Of a stretch of DNA of 64,000 nucleotides, positions 8,382 through 17,607 are shown in pieces; the first letter of the stretch is position 1; each line of letters starts with the position of its first letter. The notes under the pieces were generated by a model. That model saw only the letters and a program-made list of their open reading frames with translations. It was not told the origin of the DNA and searched no databases. The stretch comes from Rhizobium sp. ZPR4 (GTDB lineage Bacteria; Pseudomonadota; Alphaproteobacteria; Rhizobiales; Rhizobiaceae): NCBI RefSeq assembly GCF_040215725.1, contig NZ_CP157967.1:3070501-3134500 (forward strand), read 5' to 3'. A program made the translations under genes and the position numbers.

Positions 8382-10721
8382 ATGGCACAGTATGAGCACC
8401 TGCAGCTCGTACGGCTGCCTGAGAGGCTAGAGCGGCGCAAAACGGGCGGCGGTGGCGAAGCACCGAAACGGGAACCCGGAGCACATGCTAGGAAGCTGAC
8501 CAAAGATCTCGACGCAGCTGTCGAGACGCAGGTTCGCCGACGCAGACCCGATGCCGTCGACCCTACACTTATTTTACGCGTTCAGATGACCGGCCCACTT
8601 TTGGAGGAGGACTGGAACAAAGCAGGCCTGACACTGCTTTCCAGCGACGAAGATCGTACGCTCGTCCTGTTTGCCGATTCCGATCAGCTAACCGATTTTC
8701 GACGGCGAATCGACTCATATGCGAAAGGCACACCCGCTGGCCAGAAGAACCCTTCCTATAACGCATTCATCAGCGGCATCGAAGCGATAGGCTCTGTCGA
8801 ACCAAAGGATCGTATTGGCGTTAGGGCGCGAGGTGACGGTTTCGTTTCTTCAGACGACTTTATCAGTGGCGTCTCTTATGTGGTCGATATTGAGCTATGG
8901 GATATTGGCCGGCGCGACTATCGCGAACGCACGCTCGAGGATCTCTCCACATTCGTGGAGGCGAACGGCGGGCAGGAACTGGACCGATACATCGGCCCAG
9001 CAATTACGATGGTCCGCTTCGAATGCGACGGTAGTGTCGTAAGAAATCTTCTAAGTGTCGAGTCCGTTGCCGAATTGGATTTTCGGCCGGCCGTCGATAC
9101 TGATACACACGATTTGGTCAAGTTGACGCTCGCTGACCTGCCTGCTGCAACCGATATCCATGATGATGCACCCCTTATTGGCGTTATCGATAGTGGCCTG
9201 AACACCCATCCGCTCATTGAGGACATTATCGTTGGGGCAATTGGCGTGCCGGATACACTGGGAACGAGCGACGAATGGGGTCATGGCACTAAGGTGGCGG
9301 GAGTGGCTGTGTTTGGCGATCTGCGCCAGCAGCTTGGTGCTGGAACACTTGCCCGGGGCGCCCGCCTGTGTTCGGCCCGGGTACTCGATGATAACGGTGA
9401 GTTTCCAAACAAGCGCCTGACGGCCGGTCAGATGCGCGAAGCCATTACACGGCTCCACGAGACCTACGGATGTCGGATTTTTGTAATCGCGTTGGGAGAT
9501 AAGAAGAAAATTTACGACGGCGGGAAGGTGGGTGTTTGGGCAGCGACGCTAGACGAACTCGTGCGTGAACTAGACATTGTCATCGTTGTGTCGTCGGGCA
9601 ACCGCCCGCCTCGAAAGGGGCTTCGGATTGAAGAAGCCATTACAGATTATCCGCAATACCTTACGGAAAGCGACAATCGGCTCTGCGAGCCGGCAGGGGC
9701 AATGAATGTCTTGACAGTCGGCGCCCTGACACACGATCACGGGATTCCGGCGAAACTTGGTGATGACATCAAGGTGCAAGCGATCACACAGGCACTTCAG
9801 CCATCGCCATTTACCCGCGTAGGTCCAGGCTTACGCGGGGGCATCAAGCCGGATCTGGTTGATATCGGGGGCACCCTTATTTTCGACGGCGGTGTCGCGC
9901 GGCTGCGGGGCGGCGAGGAAGTGCCTGCAGCCGGCGTGCTTAGCCTGTATCATCGCTTTATCGATCAGCTTTTCACGACCGCCTCGGGGACCTCTTATTC
10001 AGCGCCTCTGGTCGCGTTCAAAGCCAGTCAAATACTTGCGCGCTTTCCGGGTGCATCGGCCAACCTCATCAGGACGCTCTTGGCAGCCAGCGCTTCCATT
10101 CCCGAGGCCAGTGCAGCAAAGCTCGCCCTTCTTGGCGATCGGGCAGTGCGCAATATTTGCGGCAATGGCCAAGTGGATCTTGAGAAAGCGGTTTTTTCCG
10201 ACGATTCGCGAGTTGTTTTCTACGCAGAAGATGAGTTGGCCATTGATCACTTCGCAGTGTATCAGATCCCTATCCCCGACGTATTCCAGGAGACCAAAGG
10301 CCGCCGGCACATTCGCATTTCACTGGCCTATGATCCACCGGTCAAACACAGTCGCCTAGACTACGCCGGCGTTACCATAGGTTTTAGATTGATCCGGGGG
10401 TGCGACGCAGATTTCGTCTTCGACCACTTCAAGAAGCGTGACATCGATGACGGCAAGTTCCCGGAAATGCCCGGGAAATATAATTGCAAGCTGACACCTA
10501 GTTCCACGCTCCGCGAAAAATCCTCGCTTCAGACCGCAACGGTAACCTTCGACAGAGCCATTACGGGCTACGGCGACACCTATTATTTGGTCGTGCGTTG
10601 TGCCGGCGGCTGGGCCGGGGAAGTGGGGCACCAAGCGTTTGCGGTGACCGTCGAACTGGCTCATGAGGCGGAAGTACAGTTGTATGAGCGACTGCTGCAA
10701 CGCATCAGAGTCAAGCTGTAA
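8382..10721 (+). CDS. S8 (subtilisin-like) serine peptidase, AAA-associated
   Basis: 779 residues. A charged N-terminal region of about 260 residues has no signal peptide, so the protein is cytoplasmic. The peptidase domain follows with the complete S8 triad: Asp in LIGVIDSGLN (about residue 269), His in WGHGTKVAGVA (about 304) and Ser in TASGTSYSAPLVA (about 537), with the oxyanion Asn in VVSSGN. A C-terminal region of about 170 residues is rich in beta strands. The missing signal peptide and the adjacent ATPase gene argue for ATPase-controlled proteolysis inside the cell rather than a secreted enzyme. Confidence 0.88.
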   Translation: MAQYEHLQLVRLPERLERRKTGGGGEAPKREPGAHARKLTKDLDAAVETQVRRRRPDAVDPTLILRVQMTGPLLEEDWNKAGLTLLSSDEDRTLVLFADSDQLTDFRRRIDSYAKGTPAGQKNPSYNAFISGIEAIGSVEPKDRIGVRARGDGFVSSDDFISGVSYVVDIELWDIGRRDYRERTLEDLSTFVEANGGQELDRYIGPAITMVRFECDGSVVRNLLSVESVAELDFRPAVDTDTHDLVKLTLADLPAATDIHDDAPLIGVIDSGLNTHPLIEDIIVGAIGVPDTLGTSDEWGHGTKVAGVAVFGDLRQQLGAGTLARGARLCSARVLDDNGEFPNKRLTAGQMREAITRLHETYGCRIFVIALGDKKKIYDGGKVGVWAATLDELVRELDIVIVVSSGNRPPRKGLRIEEAITDYPQYLTESDNRLCEPAGAMNVLTVGALTHDHGIPAKLGDDIKVQAITQALQPSPFTRVGPGLRGGIKPDLVDIGGTLIFDGGVARLRGGEEVPAAGVLSLYHRFIDQLFTTASGTSYSAPLVAFKASQILARFPGASANLIRTLLAASASIPEASAAKLALLGDRAVRNICGNGQVDLEKAVFSDDSRVVFYAEDELAIDHFAVYQIPIPDVFQETKGRRHIRISLAYDPPVKHSRLDYAGVTIGFRLIRGCDADFVFDHFKKRDIDDGKFPEMPGKYNCKLTPSSTLREKSSLQTATVTFDRAITGYGDTYYLVVRCAGGWAGEVGHQAFAVTVELAHEAEVQLYERLLQRIRVKL

Positions 10722-10827
10722 TCATCGATGCATTATTTTCGAATAGTGGCTTATCTGTAATTTCCAGAATTGTGTTCGCTTGCCGCGTTTATCGGCTTCG
10801 ACGAACATACGGCAATTATCCCACCCC

Positions 10828-12162
10828 TTATTCAGCACGTGCAGAACAATTCAAACGTTTCGCAAGAGCAACCAAGCGGAAGACAGCACGCTTCGGATTC
10901 GACTCAAGCCAAATCGCTGAAACCTGATTGAAGCTGGTAGGCCCAGCGATCGGTCGCCACACCGTGCGATCAACGCGCAAAATCTTTGCAAGACTCTCGC
11001 TGACCAGGGTGATGCCCTGCACGAAATCGAACACGCTTTCGGGCTTGCGCCCCTCCTCGGCCAAGACGGTCTCGATGATCTTCGCCGTCTCCGTCTTCGA
11101 GAAGCCGCGCTTGCGCAGGAAGTCGCTGCGGTCCTCGTCGGAGCGGGCCACGATCTTCTCGCGCGCCGCCTTGATGCTGTTGACGAAAGGCAGCGGCGAG
11201 GAGTTGGCGAAGCGGGTGAGCGCCGGCGCCGCCTCGTGGGCGAAGCGCGAGGCGGCGTATTTCGAGTGGCGGATAGTGATCTCCTCGAAATCCTCGACGC
11301 CCCAGAGATTGCGATTCTGGCAGACCGCGCGGAGATAAAAGCTCGCCATGCCGAGTGTCTTCGCGCCGACCTCAGAATTCCAGCAATAGAACCCACGGAA
11401 ATAGAGGTCGGGCGAGCCATCGGGCAGCCGGCCAGCCTCGATCGGGTTAAAGTCGTCGACTAGAAACAAAAAGACGTCCCGGTCGGATGCGTAGAGCGTT
11501 GTCGTGTCCCGGGTGATGTCAACGCGGGGATTGTAGACGCCCGTCGACCAGTCGAGCACGCCCGGCACCTTCCAGCGTGTGTCTCCGGTGCCGTTGCCGG
11601 CGATGCGCTGCACGGCCGCGACGAGCTCATGGTCAAAGATACGCCCGTAGTCGGGGCCAGTGACAGCGCGCAGCCCGATGCGGCCATCATCGGTTTCGAG
11701 CGTCTTGATCTGCTCGGCCCGATGCATGGTCAGACCGTATTGCAGATTGATGCCAGCCAGCGCAGCCGTGAGCTGGCGCAGATAGGCGGCGGGGGCACCG
11801 ACCTGGCTGGCGAGCTGGCCGAAACTCCAGTGCGTTGGCACGACAGGCATATCCAAACCCGGCAGGATGAGAGACAGCCGCTCCGGATCGGTGCGGCTCG
11901 CCTCGACATGGATGAGCGAGGCTTCCACTACGCGCGTCCGGCTGTGCTCCGACCGGCTGCGCACAAAGTCCCCCAGCTCCGATAGAGAGAGGTACCGCTC
12001 GTCATCGGGACGCGAGAACCATTCCGAGGAAACGCGGCCGATCCGCTCGCCGCGGTGGACATCCACCTTATATCCGCCGCTCATGTCACGAAAAGCATCG
12101 AGAACCTGCATAGTCATGGGACCAAACTCCATGACGGGCGCCGAGAGCTTCTCCCTCGACAC
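10828..12162 (-). CDS. DUF932 (phage/plasmid-like) protein
   Basis: 444 residues. The long central region (PVVPTHWSFGQLASQVG, GIFDHELVAAVQR-like segment, RGFYCWNSEVGAKTLG, NRNLWGVEDFEEITIRHS) is the DUF932 family, found on plasmids, phages and integrative elements with unknown function. The C-terminus after FVQGITLVSES does not look like the family's usual ending to me and may have been replaced by recombination. Downstream of and convergent with the subtilase gene. Codon use is more GC-rich than in the AAA/subtilase pair, so the two blocks may have different origins. Confidence 0.75.
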   Translation of the reverse strand: MSREKLSAPVMEFGPMTMQVLDAFRDMSGGYKVDVHRGERIGRVSSEWFSRPDDERYLSLSELGDFVRSRSEHSRTRVVEASLIHVEASRTDPERLSLILPGLDMPVVPTHWSFGQLASQVGAPAAYLRQLTAALAGINLQYGLTMHRAEQIKTLETDDGRIGLRAVTGPDYGRIFDHELVAAVQRIAGNGTGDTRWKVPGVLDWSTGVYNPRVDITRDTTTLYASDRDVFLFLVDDFNPIEAGRLPDGSPDLYFRGFYCWNSEVGAKTLGMASFYLRAVCQNRNLWGVEDFEEITIRHSKYAASRFAHEAAPALTRFANSSPLPFVNSIKAAREKIVARSDEDRSDFLRKRGFSKTETAKIIETVLAEEGRKPESVFDFVQGITLVSESLAKILRVDRTVWRPIAGPTSFNQVSAIWLESNPKRAVFRLVALAKRLNCSARAE

Positions 12163-12405
12163 TCAACCCGTCGCGGATCTCCGATCCACACTCTCACTCT
12201 GCGGGCGTTGCGGGGTTTTTCCCGCTGGAAGGGGTCAGTCAGGACGCAGGGCTCGGCCGTAGGGGAAGTCCTTCGTTGTTCAGTTTCACAACACTTTGAC
12301 CCAGATTTGCATTTGGGGCCGATCCAATCAGTGGCTGAGGCTGGAAACCCGTTGACGAATTTGCGGTATCAGTGTCCAGGCAGGGTCGCGATGAAATGCA
12401 AAGTT

Positions 12406-14012
12406 GGGGGTGCGGACGAAAACTTGGACCACCCGGAGGTAGTGCATGTATTCCTACGCAGACAGACTTCGCGCAGTGGAGCTTTATCTCAAGCTCGGCA
12501 AGCGGGTTAAGGCGACTATCCGGCAGTTGGGTTATCCGACCAAGAACGCCCTGAAGAGTTGGTACCGTGAGTACGAGCAGCATCTCGACGTGCGGGTTCG
12601 CAGCGTGGCTCGAGCGCCGAAATATTCTGAGGCTGAGAAGCAGGCGGCGCTTGAGCATTACCGCACCCACGATCGCTGTATCTCTGCGACGATGAGGGCA
12701 TTGGGTTATCCCGGTCGTGGAACGTTAACTGCTTGGGTTCGAGAGGCGTTTCCGGAGACGAGTACTTCCATGGTCGGTCGATCCTGGCGTCCCAGGTATC
12801 CCGAGGCGTTGAAGCAGGTCGGCGTCATCGGGCTTTGCAGTGGAGAGGAAAGTGCCCAACGGGTAGCCGACCGGCTGGGCGTATGCAGACCGACGTTGTA
12901 CAACTGGAGAAATCAGCTACTCGGTCATGAGGCTCCCTCATCCATGAAACGCCGCAACACCGCCCCGCCGGTGCCCGAACGCGAGGAACTCGAGCGACAG
13001 CTTGAAGCCCTCCAACGCGATGTCCGCCAGTTGCAGCTCGAGCATGATTTATTGAAGAAGGCCAATGAACTCCTAAAAAAAGCCCTGGGCGTCGATCTGC
13101 AGCTCCTGAGTAATAGGGAGAAGACACAGCTGGTTGACGCCCTCAAGGATATCTATGGCTTGCCAGAACTGCTTGCCCAGCTGGGGCTTGCGCGAAGCAC
13201 CTACTTCTACCACCGCGCCCGTGTGAGCTTGGCAGACAAGTATGCCACCATCCGTCGCAGCATCACGGAGATCTTTGAAACCAGCCATCGCTGTTACGGC
13301 TATCGCAGACTGCAGGCGTCGCTGACCAGGCAGAGCGTGACGATCTCGGAAAAGGTTGTGCAGCGATTGATGAAACAGGAGCGTTTGATCGTTGCCAGAC
13401 CACGGCGACGGCGTTTTGGCTCGTACTTGGGAGAAATCAGTCCTGCGCCTGAGAACCTGATCAACCGCGACTTCCATGCAAAAGCACCGAACGAGAAATG
13501 GCTCACGGACATCACGGAGTTCCAGATCCCAGCCGGCAAGGTGTATCTTTCGCCCATTATAGATTGCTTCGATGGAATGGTGATCAGTTGGTCGATTGGA
13601 ACGCAACCAGATGCGGGGCTAGTCAATACAATGCTGGACGCCGCCATCGAGACGGTGACCGACGGCGAGGAAAGAACAATCATCCATACAGATCGTGGCG
13701 CCCATTATCGCTGGCCTGGCTGGCTTACTCGGATCAACGCTTCGAAGCTGGTTCGTTCTATGTCCCGCAAGGGCTGCTCACAAGATAACGCCGCGTGCGA
13801 AGGCTTCTTCGGCCGGTCGAAAACTGAACTCTTCTACCCGCGAGATTGGAAGGACATCACAATCGAACGGTTCGTCAGGGAGGTTGATGCCTACATCCGA
13901 TGGTACAACGAAAAGCGGATCAAGATCTCCCTTGGCTCTCTCAGCCCCATCGAATATCGAAAAAGTCTCGGCCTTAACGTATAAATCAGTCCAACTTTTT
14001 ATCCGCACCCCC
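12406..14012 (+). mobile_element. IS3-family insertion sequence, complete
   Basis: The ends are imperfect inverted repeats: GGGGGTGCGGA...AAAACTTGGAC at the left and its complement, ending TCCGCACCCCC, at the right. The trinucleotide GTT lies just outside both ends and may be the target duplication. Between them is a single long transposase frame. Total about 1.6 kb, normal for the family with a fused orfAB. Confidence 0.8.
12446..13984 (+). CDS. IS3-family transposase (single-frame)
   Basis: 512 residues. Two N-terminal helix-turn-helix blocks (AVELYLKLGKRVKATIRQLG and a second near residue 135) are followed by a leucine-zipper-like coiled coil (ERQLEALQRDVRQLQLEHDLL). The rve/DDE integrase domain has Asp in WLTDITEF, Asp in IHTDRGAHY and Glu in NAACEGFFGRSK. 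IS3 elements usually need a -1 frameshift between orfA and orfB; here both are one continuous frame. The gene looks intact, so the element may still be active. Confidence 0.9.
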   Translation: MYSYADRLRAVELYLKLGKRVKATIRQLGYPTKNALKSWYREYEQHLDVRVRSVARAPKYSEAEKQAALEHYRTHDRCISATMRALGYPGRGTLTAWVREAFPETSTSMVGRSWRPRYPEALKQVGVIGLCSGEESAQRVADRLGVCRPTLYNWRNQLLGHEAPSSMKRRNTAPPVPEREELERQLEALQRDVRQLQLEHDLLKKANELLKKALGVDLQLLSNREKTQLVDALKDIYGLPELLAQLGLARSTYFYHRARVSLADKYATIRRSITEIFETSHRCYGYRRLQASLTRQSVTISEKVVQRLMKQERLIVARPRRRRFGSYLGEISPAPENLINRDFHAKAPNEKWLTDITEFQIPAGKVYLSPIIDCFDGMVISWSIGTQPDAGLVNTMLDAAIETVTDGEERTIIHTDRGAHYRWPGWLTRINASKLVRSMSRKGCSQDNAACEGFFGRSKTELFYPRDWKDITIERFVREVDAYIRWYNEKRIKISLGSLSPIEYRKSLGLNV

Positions 14013-14102
14013 GTTGGCTGAAATCTCAACACACATGAACAAACCGCCAAACCACACCGAAAACCGCCGGGTCGGTGGCTTGCCGGAGGTCGCCTGCACA
14101 TC

Positions 14103-14717
14103 TCAGCAGTATGCGCGCTCGCGAAGCCACAATTCCATCGTCCCAGCAAGCTCGTTGGCAGACATCAAAGATGTATGTAAATGGATATCTGGATGCTCAG
14201 GCGGCTCGTAAATAGACCCAATTCCGGTGAAATTGGCGATCTCGCCACGAAGAGCCTTCGCGTAAAGGCCTTTCGGATCACGCCTTTGACATTCTTCAAG
14301 AGGGGTATCCACGAACACCTCAACGAACTCCCCGGCGTCCAACAGTTCCCGCGCCATCTTCCGGTCGGCACGAAAGGGCGAAATGAGACAGACAATGACG
14401 ATCAGACCAGCGTCGATCATCAAGCCCCCGACCTCAGCTACTCTCCGGATGTTTTCAATTCGATCTAAGTCGCTAAAGCCTAGGTCTCGATTCAAACCAA
14501 GCCGGATGTTGTCGCCGTCAATTAGATACGTTAGGCGCCCCGCCGCATGAAGTCTTGCTTCAAGGATATTGCCTATGGTCGATTTGCCCGCTCCGGAAAG
14601 GCCAGTCAGCCAAATCACGACAGGTCTTTGGTTTGTGAGCGCCGCGCGCTGCTCCTTCGCAACCGACAGAGAGTGCTTAAGGATATTTTTTGAGGGCTGG
14701 AGGGGAGAGAGCTTCAT
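14103..14717 (-). CDS. cysC: Adenylylsulfate (APS) kinase
   Basis: About 205 residues. P-loop GLSGAGKST, the DGDNIRLGLNRDLGFS motif and the conserved NIRRVAEV helix identify APS kinase, which phosphorylates APS to PAPS, the sulfate donor of sulfotransferases. There is no fused CysN or sulfurylase part. ATG 14717 (MKLSPLQPS) is preferred; GTG 14735 is possible. It is the last gene of a minus-strand group with the thioesterase and a small membrane protein. With the sulfotransferase-like gene at 48200 it suggests local PAPS supply for sulfation of the cluster's product. Confidence 0.88.
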   Translation of the reverse strand: MKLSPLQPSKNILKHSLSVAKEQRAALTNQRPVVIWLTGLSGAGKSTIGNILEARLHAAGRLTYLIDGDNIRLGLNRDLGFSDLDRIENIRRVAEVGGLMIDAGLIVIVCLISPFRADRKMARELLDAGEFVEVFVDTPLEECQRRDPKGLYAKALRGEIANFTGIGSIYEPPEHPDIHLHTSLMSANELAGTMELWLRERAYC

Positions 14718-14842
14718 GCCAGCACCAATTGCCACGTTAGTGATTCACATAAACAGACTAATGCAGGCCAACCTATGATCATGAAGGTCGATTCCTCAAC
14801 AAGGTTGAAAGCTCGTATAAAGACAGCAGAAGCTAATAGGCT

Positions 14843-15565
14843 CTACCTGAGCACGAATCGCTTTATGAGTTCTTCTCGAAGTTCAAACAGTGTGCCGGAT
14901 TGATAGAAATGCCCTCCCTTCATCGGCACAAAGTCACACTGGCCATCGGTAACCTTGCGCCAATCTTGGATATCCGAACGTTGGAGGATTTCATCACTGT
15001 CCCCTGAGCAAACGATAATGGGACATGATAGTTTCAGAATCTCTCGTGGAACATAATCGTCTATTAACCCAATATCGGAAGTAAATACTGTTTTGAGCAT
15101 GGACATGAAGTCAGTGCTTTCGGAAAGTTCTGACGGAATGCCACCGAGCGAAATAAGGTGATCTGTCAAGCTCCCTTTAAGCGCTGCTCGCACCGAACCG
15201 GGCGCACCGCATCCAGAAACCAGGAGATGGGCCACCGAATGTCCAGACTGCTCCAAGAGGTGGGCAACTTCGGTGGCGATGAGGGATCCCATGCTGTGGC
15301 CGGCAAGATAAATCGGCCCACGACGCCACTTTAAAATTGAGTCGGCAATAGCGGCAGCGCATTCAGTAAGCGAATTGGCAAAGGGCTCCGCAAAACGATA
15401 GCCCCGGCCGGGAAGTTCTGCACAGTAAAACGAAAATTGAGACCCTTTCGCTGGCCATGCGCGAAAGTAAGAGGCGCCTCCTCCGGCAAATGGGAAGAGA
15501 ATTATAGTAGCTTGGCGCTCGATCCCCGCATCCAGCTCGATGAGCCACCTATCTATTCTTCGCAT
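14843..15565 (-). CDS. Type II thioesterase (GrsT/RifR-like) of the NRPS cluster
   Basis: About 240 residues, alpha/beta hydrolase of the external thioesterase type: LFPFAGGGASYFRAWP at the N-terminus, nucleophile motif GHSMGS, Asp in CSGDSDEIL and the catalytic His in MKGGHFYQS. These enzymes clear misprimed carrier proteins of NRPS/PKS lines. The frame opens upstream at 15616, but ATG 15565 (MRRIDRWL) has AAGAGAAA in front of it and follows the previous gene's stop by 7 bp, so it is the better start. Neither NRPS has a cis thioesterase of this class, so this is proofreading or, less likely, release in trans. Confidence 0.88.
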   Translation of the reverse strand: MRRIDRWLIELDAGIERQATIILFPFAGGGASYFRAWPAKGSQFSFYCAELPGRGYRFAEPFANSLTECAAAIADSILKWRRGPIYLAGHSMGSLIATEVAHLLEQSGHSVAHLLVSGCGAPGSVRAALKGSLTDHLISLGGIPSELSESTDFMSMLKTVFTSDIGLIDDYVPREILKLSCPIIVCSGDSDEILQRSDIQDWRKVTDGQCDFVPMKGGHFYQSGTLFELREELIKRFVLR

Positions 15566-15572
15566 TTTTCTC

Positions 15573-15860
15573 TTAGATTCTTGCGGCCTTTTCCTTCTCG
15601 ATTGAGACGCCCGCATTTCCGGTCAAGACACCCGATAGCCTTGGGATAATGACGAACCGAACAAAAACAAATGCAAGAGTCGCCGCCCACAGACACCACC
15701 ACAAAGTCTCTATTCCAGCAATGTGGCTTTGCACAAAGACCTGAAGAGAGTCCAACTGTGCGGGGTCATTACCGACAGTTCCCGGCATTGCAATAATTGG
15801 CAATTCTTGGCTGGCATCCATTTCAAAATCCTCATTTACATACCGTGGTGTATACGACAT
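15573..15860 (-). CDS. Small single-span membrane protein, unknown
   Basis: 95 residues. An acidic N-terminal third is followed by one strong hydrophobic helix (ETLWWCLWAATLAFVFVRFV) and a short basic tail (EKEKAARI). No family recognised. It is the first gene of the minus-strand group with the type II thioesterase and APS kinase, and the thioesterase start lies 7 bp after its stop. A second ATG 13 codons in (MDASQELP) could be the true start. It could be an assembly-line anchor or accessory membrane factor, but nothing in the sequence decides this. Confidence 0.5.
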   Translation of the reverse strand: MSYTPRYVNEDFEMDASQELPIIAMPGTVGNDPAQLDSLQVFVQSHIAGIETLWWCLWAATLAFVFVRFVIIPRLSGVLTGNAGVSIEKEKAARI

Positions 15861-16249
15861 TGCCTCATGAAGGTGTTGCTAAATCGGCCCAACTCATTCC
15901 AGTATGCTTGACAATCTCGCTTCTTATTCCGGGTTAAATAACTCGTTGCATCCTAACCGGTTATGAAGGGCCATCGCCGCCAAAGGCGGAAAGAGGCAAG
16001 CACTGATTGCGTCCGCAAGGAACAGGATATGGTCGTCAAATTTTTCAACCGTATGTATCGATACTTGCCACCATCGGTGATAGAGCTAGCAGTTGTACAA
16101 ACAGACTTCAAGCATGCAACTTCAATCATGAAGAGCACGCCATCAGAAAGCGGAGCGAACGTACAACGTGGCACGACTCCAAAACCCGAATTCTGTTTTT
16201 GTTATGAAATGCCGCTATTTACGTAGCTTCCCAAGCGAGAGGTGATATT
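15861..16249. promoter_or_regulatory. Divergent intergenic region (thioesterase group / IPMS-like gene)
   Basis: 389 bp, AT-rich relative to the flanks, between a minus-strand and a plus-strand transcription unit of the cluster. It must hold both promoters. Short frames inside show no family features. No operator or box stood out by eye. The strong ribosome site GAGAGGTG (16237-16244) at its right end decides the TTG start at 16250. Confidence 0.35.
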
Positions 16250-17467
16250 TTGTTGGATCGTGTTGAGCAGGCTGCTAGATCGGGAGCAATTATTTTTCAC
16301 GAGGAGATTGCACGAGACGGCGCACAAGGGAAAACATTGCTCCTTGGCCACCAACGAGTATCGATCGCTCGTAAACATATGCAGATTTTTGGCGAAGGGG
16401 ACATAGAGCGACTCGTCTTCAATGCTGGCTTTCCTAGCATCGGCCAAGAGGAGTTCGAGACTGTTCGGGAAGTGGTTGACAATGTTGATTTCTGCTATAT
16501 CGGCGCATCGGGGCGCGCAACCATCCAAGAGGCTCAGCTTCTGATACGCTCGATGAGGGGGGCGGCCTTTGGGCGACTCTCGATAGCAGTGCCGGTGTCG
16601 GAGGCTATGTGCTCTGCTATGATGCACAAATCGCCGGATGTTTGCTTATCCCAACTACAAGACGTAGTCAAATTCATCCTAGACAGCGAAACCACATCTT
16701 GCATCGATGTGGCTTTCATGGATGCGACGCGGGCCGATATTGGATTCGTAGCCGAGGCAGCTAGCGCATTGACCGAAGCTGGGGTATCCATGATCATCAT
16801 ATGTGATACCGTGGGAGGGCTTTTCCCGGTTGAAACGCGAAGTTTCTTTGGTGCACTCCTTCAAAGGACTAAGGATAAGGTAAGCTTCGTCGCACATATG
16901 CATAACGATCTTGGCTTTGGCCTAGTCAACACCTTGGAAGCAGTGAGCTGTGGGGTACGAGCTGTAACTGGATCATGGCTCGGTCTCGGCGAGCGGTCTG
17001 GAATGCCCGCGACGGAACAGCTCCTGTTCGCTCTTGGACACCAAACGGAAATGCTCAGTTCACGTTTGAATGTACCGTCAAATATTTGGTCGCAACCGCC
17101 GAATCTCAAAGAGATTGCTCCCACTGCGAGATTTGTGAGCCAGGTGGTGGGTCGGCCCCTGTTGACGACAGATCCGATTGTCGGGCCGGGCGTGAACTCC
17201 ATTTCCACAGGCACGCCTTTCGTAGATACGCTTTTGTTTCAACCTTATGACCCCGAAGCCACACTTGGTGTTTCGCCGAAAATCCACGTCACCCAACTGG
17301 CCAGCAAAAGGGTCATAGAAGCTGCGCTTCGCGTGAGAGGACTTTCTCTCGACGTCGAGCAAGTTGAGCGGCTGCTCTCCCTAGTCAAAAAAACCGCTTA
17401 CGAGCGCGGGGTAGGTATTTTAGAGGAAGATGACTTTCTACATCTATTGCGACAGATCAGCTATTGA
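16250..17467 (+). CDS. Isopropylmalate/homocitrate-synthase-family enzyme (candidate benzylmalate-type synthase)
   Basis: 405 residues, TIM-barrel Claisen condensing enzyme. The catalytic/metal motif is ARDGAQG (Arg22-Asp23), the metal-binding HxH is AHMHNDLG (His216, His218), and GSWLGLGERSGMPATEQL matches the conserved GLGERAGN block. Family members join acetyl-CoA to a 2-oxo acid. At 405 residues it lacks the long leucine-feedback regulatory domain of housekeeping LeuA, fitting a secondary pathway. With the LeuCD-like pair at 61279-63413 it would form the first two steps of a one-carbon homologation as in HphA/HphCD homophenylalanine pathways; an aryl 2-oxo acid substrate is inferred from the pap genes. 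TTG start chosen for the GAGAGGTG upstream. Confidence 0.75.
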   Translation: MLDRVEQAARSGAIIFHEEIARDGAQGKTLLLGHQRVSIARKHMQIFGEGDIERLVFNAGFPSIGQEEFETVREVVDNVDFCYIGASGRATIQEAQLLIRSMRGAAFGRLSIAVPVSEAMCSAMMHKSPDVCLSQLQDVVKFILDSETTSCIDVAFMDATRADIGFVAEAASALTEAGVSMIIICDTVGGLFPVETRSFFGALLQRTKDKVSFVAHMHNDLGFGLVNTLEAVSCGVRAVTGSWLGLGERSGMPATEQLLFALGHQTEMLSSRLNVPSNIWSQPPNLKEIAPTARFVSQVVGRPLLTTDPIVGPGVNSISTGTPFVDTLLFQPYDPEATLGVSPKIHVTQLASKRVIEAALRVRGLSLDVEQVERLLSLVKKTAYERGVGILEEDDFLHLLRQISY

Positions 17468-17485
17468 AGGCTGCACTTAACCATC

Positions 17486-17504
17486 CGCGAGACCGGACCT
17501 CGCG
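17486..17504. terminator. Hairpin between convergent genes
   Basis: CGCGAG, a 7-nt loop and CTCGCG form a GC-rich stem 19 bp after the stop of the IPMS-like gene, in the 140-bp convergent gap before the desaturase stop. No strong U-tract follows on either strand, so termination is plausible only by position. Confidence 0.3.
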
Positions 17505-17607
17505 CTGGTAATTTGAGGATGCGAAGTTCATAAAACAAATAAACCTCCCGCATAAAGAAAACTCTTAAACTAAGACTCGTACGCCGCATTCGTTCACAGC
17601 CATCAAA

